Below, piece after piece: positions 46,823 to 55,651 of a stretch of DNA of 55,651 nucleotides. The stretch is from Gemmatimonadota bacterium (GTDB lineage: Bacteria > Gemmatimonadota > Gemmatimonadetes > Longimicrobiales > Gaopeijiaceae): NCBI GenBank assembly GCA_028873845.1, contig JAPPNO010000044.1, forward strand, positions 1-55,651, in the 5' to 3' direction. The number at the start of each line of letters is the position of its first letter. Position 1 is the first letter of the stretch. The translations under genes and the position numbers were made by a program. The notes under the pieces are model-generated. The model did not search any database. It was not told the origin of the DNA and saw only the letters and a list, made by a program, of their open reading frames with translations.

Positions 46823-49201
46823 GTGTCCGGGTGCGCCCTCCGGGTCCTCGACTTCGGGAAGGTGCTGGAGTCCGTCGCGGCCCTTGCGGCGACCCGGGGA
46901 GGAAGGGAGGCGGTGCTGGCCCTGCGGCCGTCGCCCGAGCCCGGTATCGTGCGTGACCGGCTTGCAGCGGTGGACGAGACGCGGCGGTTCCTTTCGGCTC
47001 GTGACGACTGGGTGTTCCCGAGCGTTCCGGAGGCCGGCGTCGCGATCGGCCGCCTGGGCGTGGACGGGTCCCTTCTGGCGCCGGAGGAGTTGGCCAGGCT
47101 GGGCGGCCTGCTGCGGGCTGGCGCCGCGCTCCGGGATCGGCTGGGTGGCGGGGCCGGAGAGCTGCCGACGTTGCGGGCGCTGGAGAAGCGCCTGCTCGCC
47201 GTGCCGGAGCTGGAGACCGCGATCCGCCGCACCGTCGATCCGGATGGTGCCGTCCTGGACACCGCGAGCAGGGAGCTGGCCCGCATTCGTGGCCAGCTGG
47301 CCGGTGCGCACAACCGGGTCGTGGCCCACCTGGAGAAGTTGCTGGAAGGGTTGACGGAACCGCACCGGGTCGCGGGAGCGTCCGTCACCATTCGCGAGGG
47401 GCGCTACGTGATCCCGCTGCGCCGGGAGGGTCGCCGCTCGGTGGGCGGGTACGTACACGACGAGTCGTCCTCCGGAGCGACCCTCTTCGTCGAACCGCCG
47501 TCGGCCATCGAGATGATGAACGGGGTGCGAGCGCTCGAGCGGGCCGAGGCGCGGGAGATCCGGCGGGTGTTGCGCGAACTGAGCGATCGCTGCCGTCCGT
47601 TCGCCGAAGCCATGGGCGACTCCCTGGCGGCGCTGACCGAGATGGACAGCCGGGTCGCGCTGTCCCGCGCGGCGGACAGCTGGGACGGAAGCCTTCCCGA
47701 AATCGGCGAGGGGCCGCTCTGCATTCGGAGCGGGCGCCACCCGCTGCTGGTGGCCGCGGGGTCCGGGGCGGTGCCCTTCGATCTCGACCTCGCCGCCGAC
47801 GAGGGCGTGGTGGTCGTGACCGGTCCGAACACCGGCGGCAAGACCGTCTTCCTGAGGTCGGTCGGGCTGGTGTCGGCGCTGGCCCAGTCGGGGGTGATTC
47901 CGCCGGTGGGACCCGGGACGCGATTGCCGGTCTTCGATACCTTCCTGGCCGAATCGGGCGACGGACAGTCCCTGGCCGACAGCCTGTCGACCTTTTCCGC
48001 CCACCTGCGTGGCCTGGGCACGATTCTGCAGGAGGCGGGTCCCCGGTCCCTTGTCCTCATCGACGAACCCGGCGCGGGCACCGATCCCGGGGAAGGCGAG
48101 GCCCTGGCGCGCGCCCTCGTGGAGACGCTCGCCGAACGGGGGTGCACCGCCGTGGTCACCTCGCACCTGGGCGGACTCAAGCGCCTTGCCGCGCCCGGGA
48201 ACCGCATCGTGAACGCCTCGCTGAACTTCGACGGCGAACGCCTGCGGCCCACCTACCGTTTCAGCAAGGGTCGTCCGGGACGCAGCTACGGCCTCGCGAT
48301 CGCGCGCGGCCTGGGCTTCCCGGACGAAGTGCTGGACCGGGCCGACGGCTACCGCGATACGGCCGACGCGCGAATGGACGACCTGCTGGAGACCCTTGAA
48401 CGCAAGGAAAGCCGGGTCTCGCGGATGCTGGCGGAGCTGGAGGCCGAGAAGGAACGGGCGGCTGCGCTGCGCTCGGAGATGGAGGCGCGCGAGGAGGGAC
48501 TGCGCCGTGCCGAGCGCGAGTCGGCCTCGAAAGCCCGGTCCGAGGCTCGCCGCATGCTCCTGCGCGCCCGCGCGAAGGTCGATGAGGCGATCACCGGTCT
48601 CGAGGAACGGGTGCGCGAGGGGGCCGAGCTTCGCGAAGCCTCCCGCAAGGCGCGCCGAATGGTGGAGGACGCCGTTCGGTCGCTGGAGGAGCCGGCCCCT
48701 CCTCGACCGTACGGGAGTCGGGCGCCCGGTCCGGTCGTGAAGCCGGGCGTGAAGGTTCGCATGGTGGACTCGGGTGCCCGTGGAACGGTGGTGGCCCTGG
48801 ACGGGGAGCGCGCGGTCGTGAATGTGGGGGGCGTGAGGCTGCGGGTGGGGTGGGAGTGGCTGGCCCCGGACGGCGACGGTGAGGATGAACCCCGGCAGGG
48901 AGCCGACACGCACGCCGGCGCGGGCCGCTCGGCGGGGTGGACCGCCCCCGACATCGAGCCGGCCACCGAGGTCGACCTGCGCGGACAGCGCGCCGACGAG
49001 GCGGAGGTCGCCCTCGCCCGCGCGCTGGACGCGGCCACCGTGGCCGACCTGCGCGAACTGAGGGTCATTCACGGCAAGGGGACGGGAACTCTGCGCGAAC
49101 GGGTGGCCGTGGTGCTCGGGCGCGACGCGCGCGTGGAGCGGTTCCGCGCCGGCAAGCCCGGCGAAGGCGGATTCGGGGTGACCGTGGCGAGGATCCGGTA
49201 G
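46823..49201 (+). CDS. mutS2: endonuclease MutS2
   Basis: MutS paralogue lacking mismatch-recognition domains; linked to suppression of recombination or rescue of collided ribosomes. The 792-residue protein has the core and clamp region, the ATPase with Walker A GPNTGGKT (334-341) and DEPGAGTDPGEG Walker B, a long coiled coil (about 515-620), a KOW-like patch and a C-terminal Smr domain (VDLRGQRADEAE, VIHGKGTGTLRE). The Smr HGKGTG nuclease motif is intact. GTG start. Confidence 0.95.
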   Translation: MSGCALRVLDFGKVLESVAALAATRGGREAVLALRPSPEPGIVRDRLAAVDETRRFLSARDDWVFPSVPEAGVAIGRLGVDGSLLAPEELARLGGLLRAGAALRDRLGGGAGELPTLRALEKRLLAVPELETAIRRTVDPDGAVLDTASRELARIRGQLAGAHNRVVAHLEKLLEGLTEPHRVAGASVTIREGRYVIPLRREGRRSVGGYVHDESSSGATLFVEPPSAIEMMNGVRALERAEAREIRRVLRELSDRCRPFAEAMGDSLAALTEMDSRVALSRAADSWDGSLPEIGEGPLCIRSGRHPLLVAAGSGAVPFDLDLAADEGVVVVTGPNTGGKTVFLRSVGLVSALAQSGVIPPVGPGTRLPVFDTFLAESGDGQSLADSLSTFSAHLRGLGTILQEAGPRSLVLIDEPGAGTDPGEGEALARALVETLAERGCTAVVTSHLGGLKRLAAPGNRIVNASLNFDGERLRPTYRFSKGRPGRSYGLAIARGLGFPDEVLDRADGYRDTADARMDDLLETLERKESRVSRMLAELEAEKERAAALRSEMEAREEGLRRAERESASKARSEARRMLLRARAKVDEAITGLEERVREGAELREASRKARRMVEDAVRSLEEPAPPRPYGSRAPGPVVKPGVKVRMVDSGARGTVVALDGERAVVNVGGVRLRVGWEWLAPDGDGEDEPRQGADTHAGAGRSAGWTAPDIEPATEVDLRGQRADEAEVALARALDAATVADLRELRVIHGKGTGTLRERVAVVLGRDARVERFRAGKPGEGGFGVTVARIR

Positions 49202-49217
49202 TGCCGGGGACACCGGG

Positions 49218-51032
49218 ATGATACCGGACGACGTGGTCGAAGAGGTTCGCGCCCGGGCCGACATCGTCGGGGTCATCGGCGAATTCGTCCAGCTCAAGAA
49301 GGCGGGCAGGGAGTTCCGGGGGCTCAGCCCGTTCAAGAAGGAGAAAACGCCCTCCTTCTACGTGATTCCGGCCAAGGCGTTCTTCCACGACTTCTCGTCG
49401 GGGGAATCGGGCGACGTCTTCTCCTTCCTCATGAAGCACCAGGGGATGAGCTTCGTCGACGCGGTCAAGTACGTGGGGGCGCGCAGCGGGGTGGATGTGC
49501 GCGAGGTCAGGAAGGGGCGGGGCGGGGACGATCCCTGGCGTCCCTACCACGAGGCGTCCGCGCAAGCCGATTCCTTCTTCCGGGAACGGCTGTGGGAGTG
49601 GGAGGGCGGGGAGGCCGCCCGGCGCTACCTCGAGGGCCGCGGAATCGACCGGGAGGCGGGCGAGCGCTTCGGACTCGGGTACGCGCCCGACGAGTGGGGC
49701 GCCTTCCGCGAGGCAGCGGCGGTCCACGGACTGGACGAGGGCATCCTCCTCGAGCTGGGACTCCTGAAGAAGAGCGAGAAGGGGGGCGATCCCTACGACG
49801 CCTTCCGCAACCGCGTCGTTTTCCCGATCGAATCGGTCACCGGACGCGTGCTGGCCTTCGGCGGCCGGCTCCTGGGCAGGGAGGGCAAGGGGGCGCCCAA
49901 GTACCTCAATTCGCCCGAGAGCCCGATCTTCCACAAGGGCGAGGTCCTGTATGGCCTGAGCTGGGCCCGCAACCACATACGCCGCGACGCATCGGTGATG
50001 GTGGTCGAGGGCTTCATGGACGTGGTTTCGCTGGCGGCGGTGGGCATCCGCAATGTCGTGGCGCCGCTGGGAACGTCGCTGACCGAATCGCACGCCCGGC
50101 TGTTGAAGCGGTACACGACCCAGGTACGGCTCCTGTTCGACAGCGATCCCGCCGGACTGCGCGCCACCTTTCGCGCAGCCGACACGCTGCTGGGGCAGGG
50201 ACTGCACGCGTCGGTCGTCACCCTTCCCGACGGCGAGGATCCCGATTCGGTGGCGCGCTCGGGCGGGGCCGACGCCGTGCGCGGGTTTGTGGCCCAGGCC
50301 GTCGACGTGCTGGACCGCAAGATCGCCATCCTGGAGGAGCGCGGCTACTTCGACTCGATCGAGAAGACGCGCCGCGCCCTGGATCGCCTGTTGCCGACGC
50401 TCCGGGCGGCGCGGGACGCCCGGTTGCGCGACATCTACGTGACGCGGGTGGCGGAGCGGACCGGAGTGCGGCGCGAGACGCTTGCGCAGGAGCTGTCGAC
50501 GGCTCCGGCACGCGCCGCCCGAGTGGGCAAAGCGCCGGTGCGAAGGCGCCCCGCTCCCCGGTTTCGCGGGCTCGGGGCGGAGCGAACCCTGCTGCTCCTG
50601 CTGATCAGTCACCGTGAATGGGTCGAGAAATCGGCGGAACGCGTCGGCCCTTCGGATTTGGAGGATGGCGCGAACCGTGTGATCTTCGAGGCGTTGATCG
50701 CCGATCCGGATCTCGTGGCGCTGCCGGAGGGGACGAGGCCCGAAGCCGTCGATCGCTTCGAGGAACTCAACGCCGATCCGGAGACGCTTGCTGATCCGGC
50801 CCGGGTGTTCGACGATACGGTGGCGAAAATCGAGGGCAACCGGATCAGCCGGCGACTCGACGCGATCGAAGCGGAAATCCGCGGTTCCGGAACCGGGGAA
50901 CAGCACAGATTGATCAGGGATAAGGAAGAATTGATGAAGGAAATACAGGCCTTGCCCGTCGACTGGCGCAGATCCGGCAAGGCGTTGTCAAACCTGGGAA
51001 GAACTCGACAGGGGGGAAGAGAAAGACAGTGA
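49218..51032 (+). CDS. dnaG: DNA primase DnaG with degenerate zinc-binding domain
   Basis: Makes RNA primers at the replication fork. The 604-residue protein has an N-terminal CHC2-like domain, a TOPRIM core (VVEGFMDVVSL and LLFDSDPAGLRA with acidic metal ligands) and a C-terminal helicase-interaction region. The zinc ligands are all replaced: Ser37 and Lys40 for Cys and His in GLSPFKKEKTPSF, and Asp58 and Ser61 for the two Cys in FHDFSSGESGD, while the surrounding consensus is kept. It overlaps cdsZ by 4 bp. Confidence 0.94.
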   Translation: MIPDDVVEEVRARADIVGVIGEFVQLKKAGREFRGLSPFKKEKTPSFYVIPAKAFFHDFSSGESGDVFSFLMKHQGMSFVDAVKYVGARSGVDVREVRKGRGGDDPWRPYHEASAQADSFFRERLWEWEGGEAARRYLEGRGIDREAGERFGLGYAPDEWGAFREAAAVHGLDEGILLELGLLKKSEKGGDPYDAFRNRVVFPIESVTGRVLAFGGRLLGREGKGAPKYLNSPESPIFHKGEVLYGLSWARNHIRRDASVMVVEGFMDVVSLAAVGIRNVVAPLGTSLTESHARLLKRYTTQVRLLFDSDPAGLRATFRAADTLLGQGLHASVVTLPDGEDPDSVARSGGADAVRGFVAQAVDVLDRKIAILEERGYFDSIEKTRRALDRLLPTLRAARDARLRDIYVTRVAERTGVRRETLAQELSTAPARAARVGKAPVRRRPAPRFRGLGAERTLLLLLISHREWVEKSAERVGPSDLEDGANRVIFEALIADPDLVALPEGTRPEAVDRFEELNADPETLADPARVFDDTVAKIEGNRISRRLDAIEAEIRGSGTGEQHRLIRDKEELMKEIQALPVDWRRSGKALSNLGRTRQGGRERQ

Positions 51033-51799
51033 CGCTCGACAATGGCCCGATCTCCAGCCGGTTGATGGAGCTCCAGACCATGGACAGGAGGATCCGGGAG
51101 ACCCGGGACCGAATCGATTCCTACGATCCGTTGCTGGAGAAGGTGGAAGCACCCGCCCTTCGTCTGGCCGAGGATGTCGGCGTGACCGAAAACCGGGTGC
51201 GGGACCTGCGGCTCGAGGAGCGGCGGCTGCGGCTCGCGGCCGAGGAGAAGCGTGCCCGCGTACACCGGCTGGAGGACCGGCTGAATCTGGTGAGGACCGT
51301 TCGCGAGGAGGCGGCCGTGCAGGCGGAACTGGGGCTGTTGCGGCGGGCCCTGGACCAGGAGGAACAGGAGGTCGTGAACCTGCTGGACCAGATCTCCAGG
51401 TTCGAGGAACGCCTTGAGAACCAGCGGTCGGAGATGGAGGAGGCGCGCTCTGCAGTCGGCCCCCGCCGGGACGAACTGCTGGCCGAGCGGGAGCTGGCAC
51501 TGGCCGAGGCCGCGTCGCTGGAGGCGCGGCGCGAGGAGTTCGCGGCCGCGATCGACCCGAGGTACCTGCGCGCATACGACCATCTGGCGCAGGGAGGACG
51601 CCGGGTGGCGGTCGCCCCGATGACCGAGGACGGCGCGTGCGGCGCGTGCTTTTCGGTGATTCCGCTGCAGTTGCAGAACGAGGTCCGCACCCGCGCACCG
51701 CTGATCCGGTGCGAGGCGTGCGGCGTCATCGTGACCGCTCCGGCGGCGGCCCCCGAGCCGGAGTCGCCGTCGCTCCGCGGGGCCGACGTCCCCGCGTGA
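51029..51799 (+). CDS. coiled-coil C4-type zinc ribbon protein (CdsZ-like)
   Basis: A 256-residue protein with a long N-terminal coiled coil (about 5-185) and a C-terminal zinc ribbon CGAC / CEAC. The architecture matches the CdsZ/YbgI-neighbour zinc-ribbon family, of uncertain function in most bacteria. The C-terminal tail is Ala/Pro-rich. GTG 51029 overlaps dnaG by 4 bp, suggesting coupling. No enzymatic motif. Confidence 0.8.
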   Translation: MTLDNGPISSRLMELQTMDRRIRETRDRIDSYDPLLEKVEAPALRLAEDVGVTENRVRDLRLEERRLRLAAEEKRARVHRLEDRLNLVRTVREEAAVQAELGLLRRALDQEEQEVVNLLDQISRFEERLENQRSEMEEARSAVGPRRDELLAERELALAEAASLEARREEFAAAIDPRYLRAYDHLAQGGRRVAVAPMTEDGACGACFSVIPLQLQNEVRTRAPLIRCEACGVIVTAPAAAPEPESPSLRGADVPA

Positions 51800-51821
51800 C
51801 GCACACCCGAACCGCCGCCGG

Positions 51822-53570
51822 GTGAATTCGGGGACCGCGGGCAGCGGCGCCGCATTCGCCGCGCGGCCCGTCTGGAAGCTCCGCCCTCCCCCCGACCCCG
51901 GCGCGGTCCGCGCCCTGGAGCGCGACCTCAGGCTGCCCCCGGCGCTGTGCCGGCTGCTGGCGGTACGGGGGCGCGCCTCGCCCGAGGCTGCCAGGTCCTT
52001 TCTGCGTCCCCTGCTCACATCGCTGCACGATCCGGCCCTTCTCCGGGGCGCCGCCGCGGCCGCGCGCAGGATCGCCCGGGCCATCGACGGCGACGAGATG
52101 GTGGTCGTTCACGGCGACTACGACGTGGACGGCATCTCCGGGTCGGTGCTCTTCACCCATTGGATCCGGGCGCTCGGCGGGAAGGCCGAGCCGATCGTCC
52201 CGGACAGGTTCCGGCACGGCTACGACCTGTCCCGTCACGGGGTCGAGCGCGCCGCCGCCAGGGGAGCCTCCGTGCTGGTCACGGTGGATTGCGGCATCGG
52301 CGCGGCGGAACCCGTGCGGCTTGCCGCGGACAGGGGGATGGACGTCGTCGTCACCGATCATCACGCGCCCGGCCCGGCCCTCCCGGACGCGCTGGCGATC
52401 GTCAACCCGAACCACCCGGCGTGCTCCTACCCCAACAAGGACCTGTGCGGGGCGGGGGTCGCCTTCAAGGTCGGCCAGCTGGTCGCTCGCAACCTGGGAC
52501 GGCCCGCAGACGAAGCCTGGGACTACCTCGACCTGGTGGCCGTGGCGACGATAGCCGACCTGATGAGGCTGCAGGGCGAGAACCGCATCCTGGTGCGTTA
52601 CGGGCTGCGGGTGCTGTCGCGCACGGGGCGGTGTGGTCTGGCCGCGCTGAAGACGATCGCCGGCCTGACTCCGGGCGAGCCCGTGGAAGCGGACGCGGTG
52701 GCATTCCGGATCGGCCCGCGCATCAACGCGGCGGGACGGGTGGGTGATGCGGGGGAAGCGCTCCGGCTGCTGCTCACCGAGAGTCCCGGCGAGGCGGGCG
52801 GTCTGGCGGAGGTGCTGGAGCGGAACAACAGGGAGCGCCGTGAGCTGGAACGCCGGACCGCGGAGGAGGCTCTCGCCGCGATCAGGGGAACCTATGACCC
52901 GGTGCGGGACCGGGCGGTCGTAATCGCGGGAGAAGGGTGGCACCCGGGGGTGATCGGGATCGTGGCGTCGCGGGTGGTGGAGCGCATCCACCGGCCGACG
53001 GTGGTCATCGCACTGGACGGGGAGAAGGGGCGGGCGAGCGCGCGGTCGATTCCGCCGTTCGACCTCCACGGCGCCGTTTCGGCGTGCGCGGAGCACCTGG
53101 AGCGCTTCGGAGGCCATCACCAGGCGGCCGGAATGGACATCCGCCCCGACCGCATCGCGGCCTTCCGGGAGGCGTTCCAGGCCGTCGCCCGTGAGCGCCT
53201 GGGAAGTGCGGAGCCGCGGCCGGTGCTGCACGTGGACTCGGAGATCGGCCTCGACGAAGTCGACCTCGAACTGAGCCGCTACACTCGCTATGCGGGCCCG
53301 TTCGGGCGGGGCAACCGCGAACCCGTCTTCGTGGCGCGGCGCGTCCGCTTCGACCGTCCTCCCAGAGTGCTCAAGGGTGCGCACCTCAAGTTCCGCATGA
53401 TCCGAAACGGCACCGGGTTGGGCGCAATCGGCTTCCGCCTGGCGGAACGTGTGCCGCTCGAGACGATTGCCGGCCGCCCGGTGGACGTGGCCTTCACGCT
53501 CCTGGAGAATACCTTCAGAGGCGTGACCACGGTCGAGGCCAGGGTTGTGGACATTCGCCCGTCCGAATGA
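51822..53570 (+). CDS. recJ: single-stranded-DNA-specific exonuclease RecJ
   Basis: 5-prime to 3-prime ssDNA exonuclease in recombination and repair. The 582-residue protein has the DHH-phosphoesterase motifs HGDYDVDGISGS, VTVDCGIG, DHH (TDHHAPG) and RINAAGR, then the DHHA1 region with GRGNREPVF and an OB-like tail. GTG 51822; 22 bp after cdsZ. Confidence 0.95.
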   Translation: MNSGTAGSGAAFAARPVWKLRPPPDPGAVRALERDLRLPPALCRLLAVRGRASPEAARSFLRPLLTSLHDPALLRGAAAAARRIARAIDGDEMVVVHGDYDVDGISGSVLFTHWIRALGGKAEPIVPDRFRHGYDLSRHGVERAAARGASVLVTVDCGIGAAEPVRLAADRGMDVVVTDHHAPGPALPDALAIVNPNHPACSYPNKDLCGAGVAFKVGQLVARNLGRPADEAWDYLDLVAVATIADLMRLQGENRILVRYGLRVLSRTGRCGLAALKTIAGLTPGEPVEADAVAFRIGPRINAAGRVGDAGEALRLLLTESPGEAGGLAEVLERNNRERRELERRTAEEALAAIRGTYDPVRDRAVVIAGEGWHPGVIGIVASRVVERIHRPTVVIALDGEKGRASARSIPPFDLHGAVSACAEHLERFGGHHQAAGMDIRPDRIAAFREAFQAVARERLGSAEPRPVLHVDSEIGLDEVDLELSRYTRYAGPFGRGNREPVFVARRVRFDRPPRVLKGAHLKFRMIRNGTGLGAIGFRLAERVPLETIAGRPVDVAFTLLENTFRGVTTVEARVVDIRPSE

Positions 53571-53632
53571 TCCCGGCCCGGTGACGCGTTGCAGAGCGAC
53601 CCCGATCCGACCCGACAAGCGCGGAGGAGTAC

Positions 53633-54205
53633 TTGCGAATCATTGCGGGCAGGTGGAAGAGCCGCAGACTGGCTCCGGTACGCGGGCGGGGCGTGCGTCC
53701 CACGACCCACCGCGTGCGCGAGGCATGGATGTCGATCCTGGGCCAGCGGATCGGGGGCGCCGCCGTCGCCGACCTCTTTGCGGGATCGGGGGCGCTCGGG
53801 CTCGAGGCGTTGAGCCGGGGTGCGGCGCACGTCACCTTCGTCGAACGGAGCCGCCGTGCGATCGGAGTGCTGCAGCGCAACATCCGGTCCCTGGACGCGG
53901 ACGGTGTCACCACCGTGGTTCACGGTGACGCCCTCGCCCACCTGCGCAGGCTCGATCCGGCCCGCTGCGATCTCGCCCTGGCCGATCCCCCCTACGGAAG
54001 AGGCCATGCCCACCGCCTCCTCACCCTCTACGCGCGCCGGCCCTTCGCCCGCGAACTGTGGGTCGAGCACCGGGCCGGCGAGCCGCTGCCCCCGGATGTC
54101 CCCGTGCGGCAGCGCCGGTACGGCGATACCGTGCTGACTGCGATTGCGCTTCCACCCGTGGCGGACCGGCGCGCAACCGGCCCCCGGAAGGAGATGGACC
54201 CATGA
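53633..54205 (+). CDS. rsmD: 16S rRNA (guanine966-N2)-methyltransferase RsmD
   Basis: Methylates G966 of 16S rRNA. The 190-residue protein opens RIIAGRWKSRRL, has the SAM motif DLFAGSGALG (47-56) and catalytic DPPY (118-121). TTG 53633 is supported by GCGGAGGAG a few bases upstream. It is coupled to coaD by a 4-bp overlap; rsmD-coaD is a common pair. Confidence 0.94.
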   Translation: MRIIAGRWKSRRLAPVRGRGVRPTTHRVREAWMSILGQRIGGAAVADLFAGSGALGLEALSRGAAHVTFVERSRRAIGVLQRNIRSLDADGVTTVVHGDALAHLRRLDPARCDLALADPPYGRGHAHRLLTLYARRPFARELWVEHRAGEPLPPDVPVRQRRYGDTVLTAIALPPVADRRATGPRKEMDP

Positions 54206-54759
54206 AGAAATGCGATTTCCGGCAATCCGGGCGGGATGCGTCCGGAGAGGAGGCGCAGGCCTCGAAAACCCAGCGTCCCATCGTCGCGGTGTATCCCGGG
54301 TCCTTCGATCCGGTCACCCTGGGCCACGAGGATGTGGTCCGCCGAACCCTGCGCTTCTGCGACCGCCTGGTGGTCGGCGTCGCCGAGACCGCCACGCAGG
54401 CGAAGGGGAGTCTGTTCCCCGTCCAGGAACGGCTGGAGATGATGCGGGAGGTCTTCGCGGGCGAGTCCCGTGTCGATTGCGTCTCCTTCTCGGGGCTTCT
54501 GGTCGACTTCGCCCGCGACGAGGGTGCGCGTTTCATCATCCGGGGGCTCAGAGCGGTGTCGGACTTCGACTACGAGTTCCAGATGGCGCAGATGAACCGT
54601 GAACTGTGGGACGAGGTGGAGACGATCTTCCTCACCCCCGAGGTGCACTACTCCTTCCTCTCCGCCACTCTGGTCAGGGAGGTGGCGGCCCTGGGGGGCG
54701 ACGTCAGCACCTTTGTGTCGCCGGTCGTGCTGGAACGGTTGCAGCGGCACTATTCGTGA
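54202..54759 (+). CDS. coaD: phosphopantetheine adenylyltransferase
   Basis: Fourth step of coenzyme A synthesis: ATP plus 4-phosphopantetheine to dephospho-CoA. The 185-residue protein has the nucleotidyltransferase T-x2-H motif in YPGSFDPVTLGHEDVV (Thr39, His42) and the FIIRGLRAVSDFDYE and SFLSATLVREVA signatures. An N-terminal extension of about 26 residues precedes the usual start. The ATG overlaps rsmD by 4 bp. Confidence 0.95.
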   Translation: MKKCDFRQSGRDASGEEAQASKTQRPIVAVYPGSFDPVTLGHEDVVRRTLRFCDRLVVGVAETATQAKGSLFPVQERLEMMREVFAGESRVDCVSFSGLLVDFARDEGARFIIRGLRAVSDFDYEFQMAQMNRELWDEVETIFLTPEVHYSFLSATLVREVAALGGDVSTFVSPVVLERLQRHYS

Positions 54760-55601
54760 GGTTCACCGAGCGGGTGGAGGCCCGGGCGCGTAGCCTCGGG
54801 CGCAGCGTCGCCTTCCCCGAGGGGGACGATCCCCGCGTGGCCGAGGCGGTGGCCGTGCTTCGCCGCCGCGAAGTGGTCCGCCCGGTGGTCGTGGGTGGGG
54901 GGAGCGACGCTCTGCAGCGAGCGGTCGGAATGCTCACCGGCGGGGCCGTCGACGGCGTTGTCGCGGGTGCGGTGCATGCGAGTGCCGATGTGGTGCGGGC
55001 GGGGCTGAAGGGGGTCGGACTGAGGCCGGGGGTGCGTACGCTGTCCTCCTCGTTCTTCATGGAGGTGGGCGACTTCAGGGGCCGGGGATCCGAGGTGCTG
55101 AGCTTCACCGATGCGGCCGTGGTCCCCAATCCCGGCCCGCGGGCCCTCGTCGAGATTGCGGGTGAGGCGGTGCGTCTCCGCCGGCGGGTGGTCGGTGACG
55201 AGCCGTGCGTCGCCTTCCTGTCGTATTCGACACGAGGGAGCGCGGGGGGACGCGCGGTCGAACGGGTCCGCCGGGCCGCCGAGCGCTTCCGCGAATCCTT
55301 CCCGGAGGTGCCCGCGGACGGCGAACTCCAGGCGGACGCCGCGCTGATCCCGTCGGTTGCGCGCGGCAAGGCGCCGGGATCCGCTTCCGCGGGACGGGCC
55401 AACATCCTGGTCTTCCCGTCCCTGGACGCCGGCAATATCGCGTACAAGCTGGTGGAGAGACTGGCCGGGGCGACGGCGCTCGGTCCCATACTCCAGGGAC
55501 TGAAGTTCCCGCTGAACGACCTGTCGCGGGGAGCATCGGCGCGGGACATTGTGCACGTGGCCGCGATCACCGCGCTGATGGCCGGCCGGGACGACTCCTA
55601 G
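54756..55601 (+). CDS. phosphate acetyl/butyryltransferase family protein, internally shortened
   Basis: Resembles phosphotransacetylase (acetyl phosphate plus CoA to acetyl-CoA). The 281-residue protein has SVAFPEGDDPRVAEAV, VDGVVAGAVHAS and a well-conserved C-terminus: ELQADAALIPSVARGK, LDAGNIAYKLVERLAG and NDLSRGAS. Only 18 or so residues separate the N-terminal VVVGG strand from DGVVAGA, where full-length enzymes of about 325-335 residues have many more, so some 50 middle residues are missing. GTG 54756 overlaps coaD by 4 bp. Activity is uncertain. Confidence 0.85.
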   Translation: MRFTERVEARARSLGRSVAFPEGDDPRVAEAVAVLRRREVVRPVVVGGGSDALQRAVGMLTGGAVDGVVAGAVHASADVVRAGLKGVGLRPGVRTLSSSFFMEVGDFRGRGSEVLSFTDAAVVPNPGPRALVEIAGEAVRLRRRVVGDEPCVAFLSYSTRGSAGGRAVERVRRAAERFRESFPEVPADGELQADAALIPSVARGKAPGSASAGRANILVFPSLDAGNIAYKLVERLAGATALGPILQGLKFPLNDLSRGASARDIVHVAAITALMAGRDDS

Positions 55602-55620
55602 CAGGCCGTGGAAGAAGTGG
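55601..55620 (+). repeat. possible degenerate repeat core at the window end
   Basis: GCAGGCCGTGGAAGAAG resembles the repeat arm tip GCAGTCCGTGGATAAG with one substitution and one insertion. It begins at the last base of the stop codon of the preceding gene. The window ends 31 bp later, so neither extent nor a second arm can be judged. Confidence 0.3.
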
Positions 55621-55651
55621 TCTGCCGGGAAGCCGGTTGTAGGAGCGGCGA

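Overview
This 55.7 kb window is very GC-rich, almost entirely coding and strongly one-directional. It reads as chromosomal housekeeping DNA from a diderm bacterium. A complete Tol-Pal set, an LptD-like outer-membrane protein, LolA, Lnt and several lipoproteins show an outer membrane. No single marker fixes the phylum. The combination of Tol-Pal, a degenerate-start-rich (GTG/TTG) gene set, EF-P, a YlbF-type protein, HrcA/DnaJ, and a myo-inositol-phosphate synthase beside a CDP-alcohol phosphatidyltransferase fits Gemmatimonadota best. That placement is an inference from gene content and general impression, not from a search. No phage, IS element, CRISPR array, rRNA or tRNA was seen.

Layout. 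0.1-3.8 kb: uvrB, then the t6A/acetylation trio tsaE-tsaB-rimI. 4.0-11.4 kb: a sugar-nucleotide epimerase heading tolQ-tolR-tolA/tonB-tolB, then pal-cpoB, nrdR and tatC. 11.4-18.3 kb: lptD-like gene, an FN3 lipoprotein, glutamate formimidoyltransferase (no canonical start codon), a long-chain polyprenyl synthase and a DUF4321-like membrane protein. 18.3-20.9 kb: a 53-bp tandem repeat, tatA, and one minus-strand gene for a PpiD/SurA-type periplasmic isomerase. 21.0-45.7 kb: a nearly unbroken 25 kb plus-strand run, many genes overlapping by 1-4 bp: aroQ-efp-accB-accC-comB-ftsK-lolA-rimO-oxidoreductase-lnt-prfA-prmC-ylbF-PI synthase-MIPS-tmk-ctpA-asparaginase-obg-dprA-hemW-hrcA-dnaJ. 45.8-46.1 kb: a small minus-strand hypothetical gene. 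46.4-55.6 kb: yqeY-mutS2-dnaG-cdsZ-recJ-rsmD-coaD-pta.

How the genes work together. Envelope biogenesis is the dominant theme: lipoprotein maturation (Lnt) and transport (LolA), LPS export (LptD), envelope constriction (TolQRAB-Pal-CpoB), Tat export (TatA, TatC) and periplasmic folding (PpiD-like, CtpA). A second theme is translation and its fidelity: t6A, EF-P, RF1 and its methylase PrmC, RimI, RimO, RsmD and Obg. A third is DNA replication and repair: UvrB, DnaG, RecJ, MutS2, DprA, FtsK, NrdR and Tmk.

I do not see an obvious new defence or secretion system. The features most worth a second look are: a dispersed palindromic repeat at gene junctions; a DnaG whose zinc ligands are all replaced; a phosphotransacetylase missing its middle segment; a Gfo/Idh-family protein lacking both signature catalytic residues next to lnt; an inositol-phospholipid gene pair; and an FtcD gene apparently lacking ATG/GTG/TTG.
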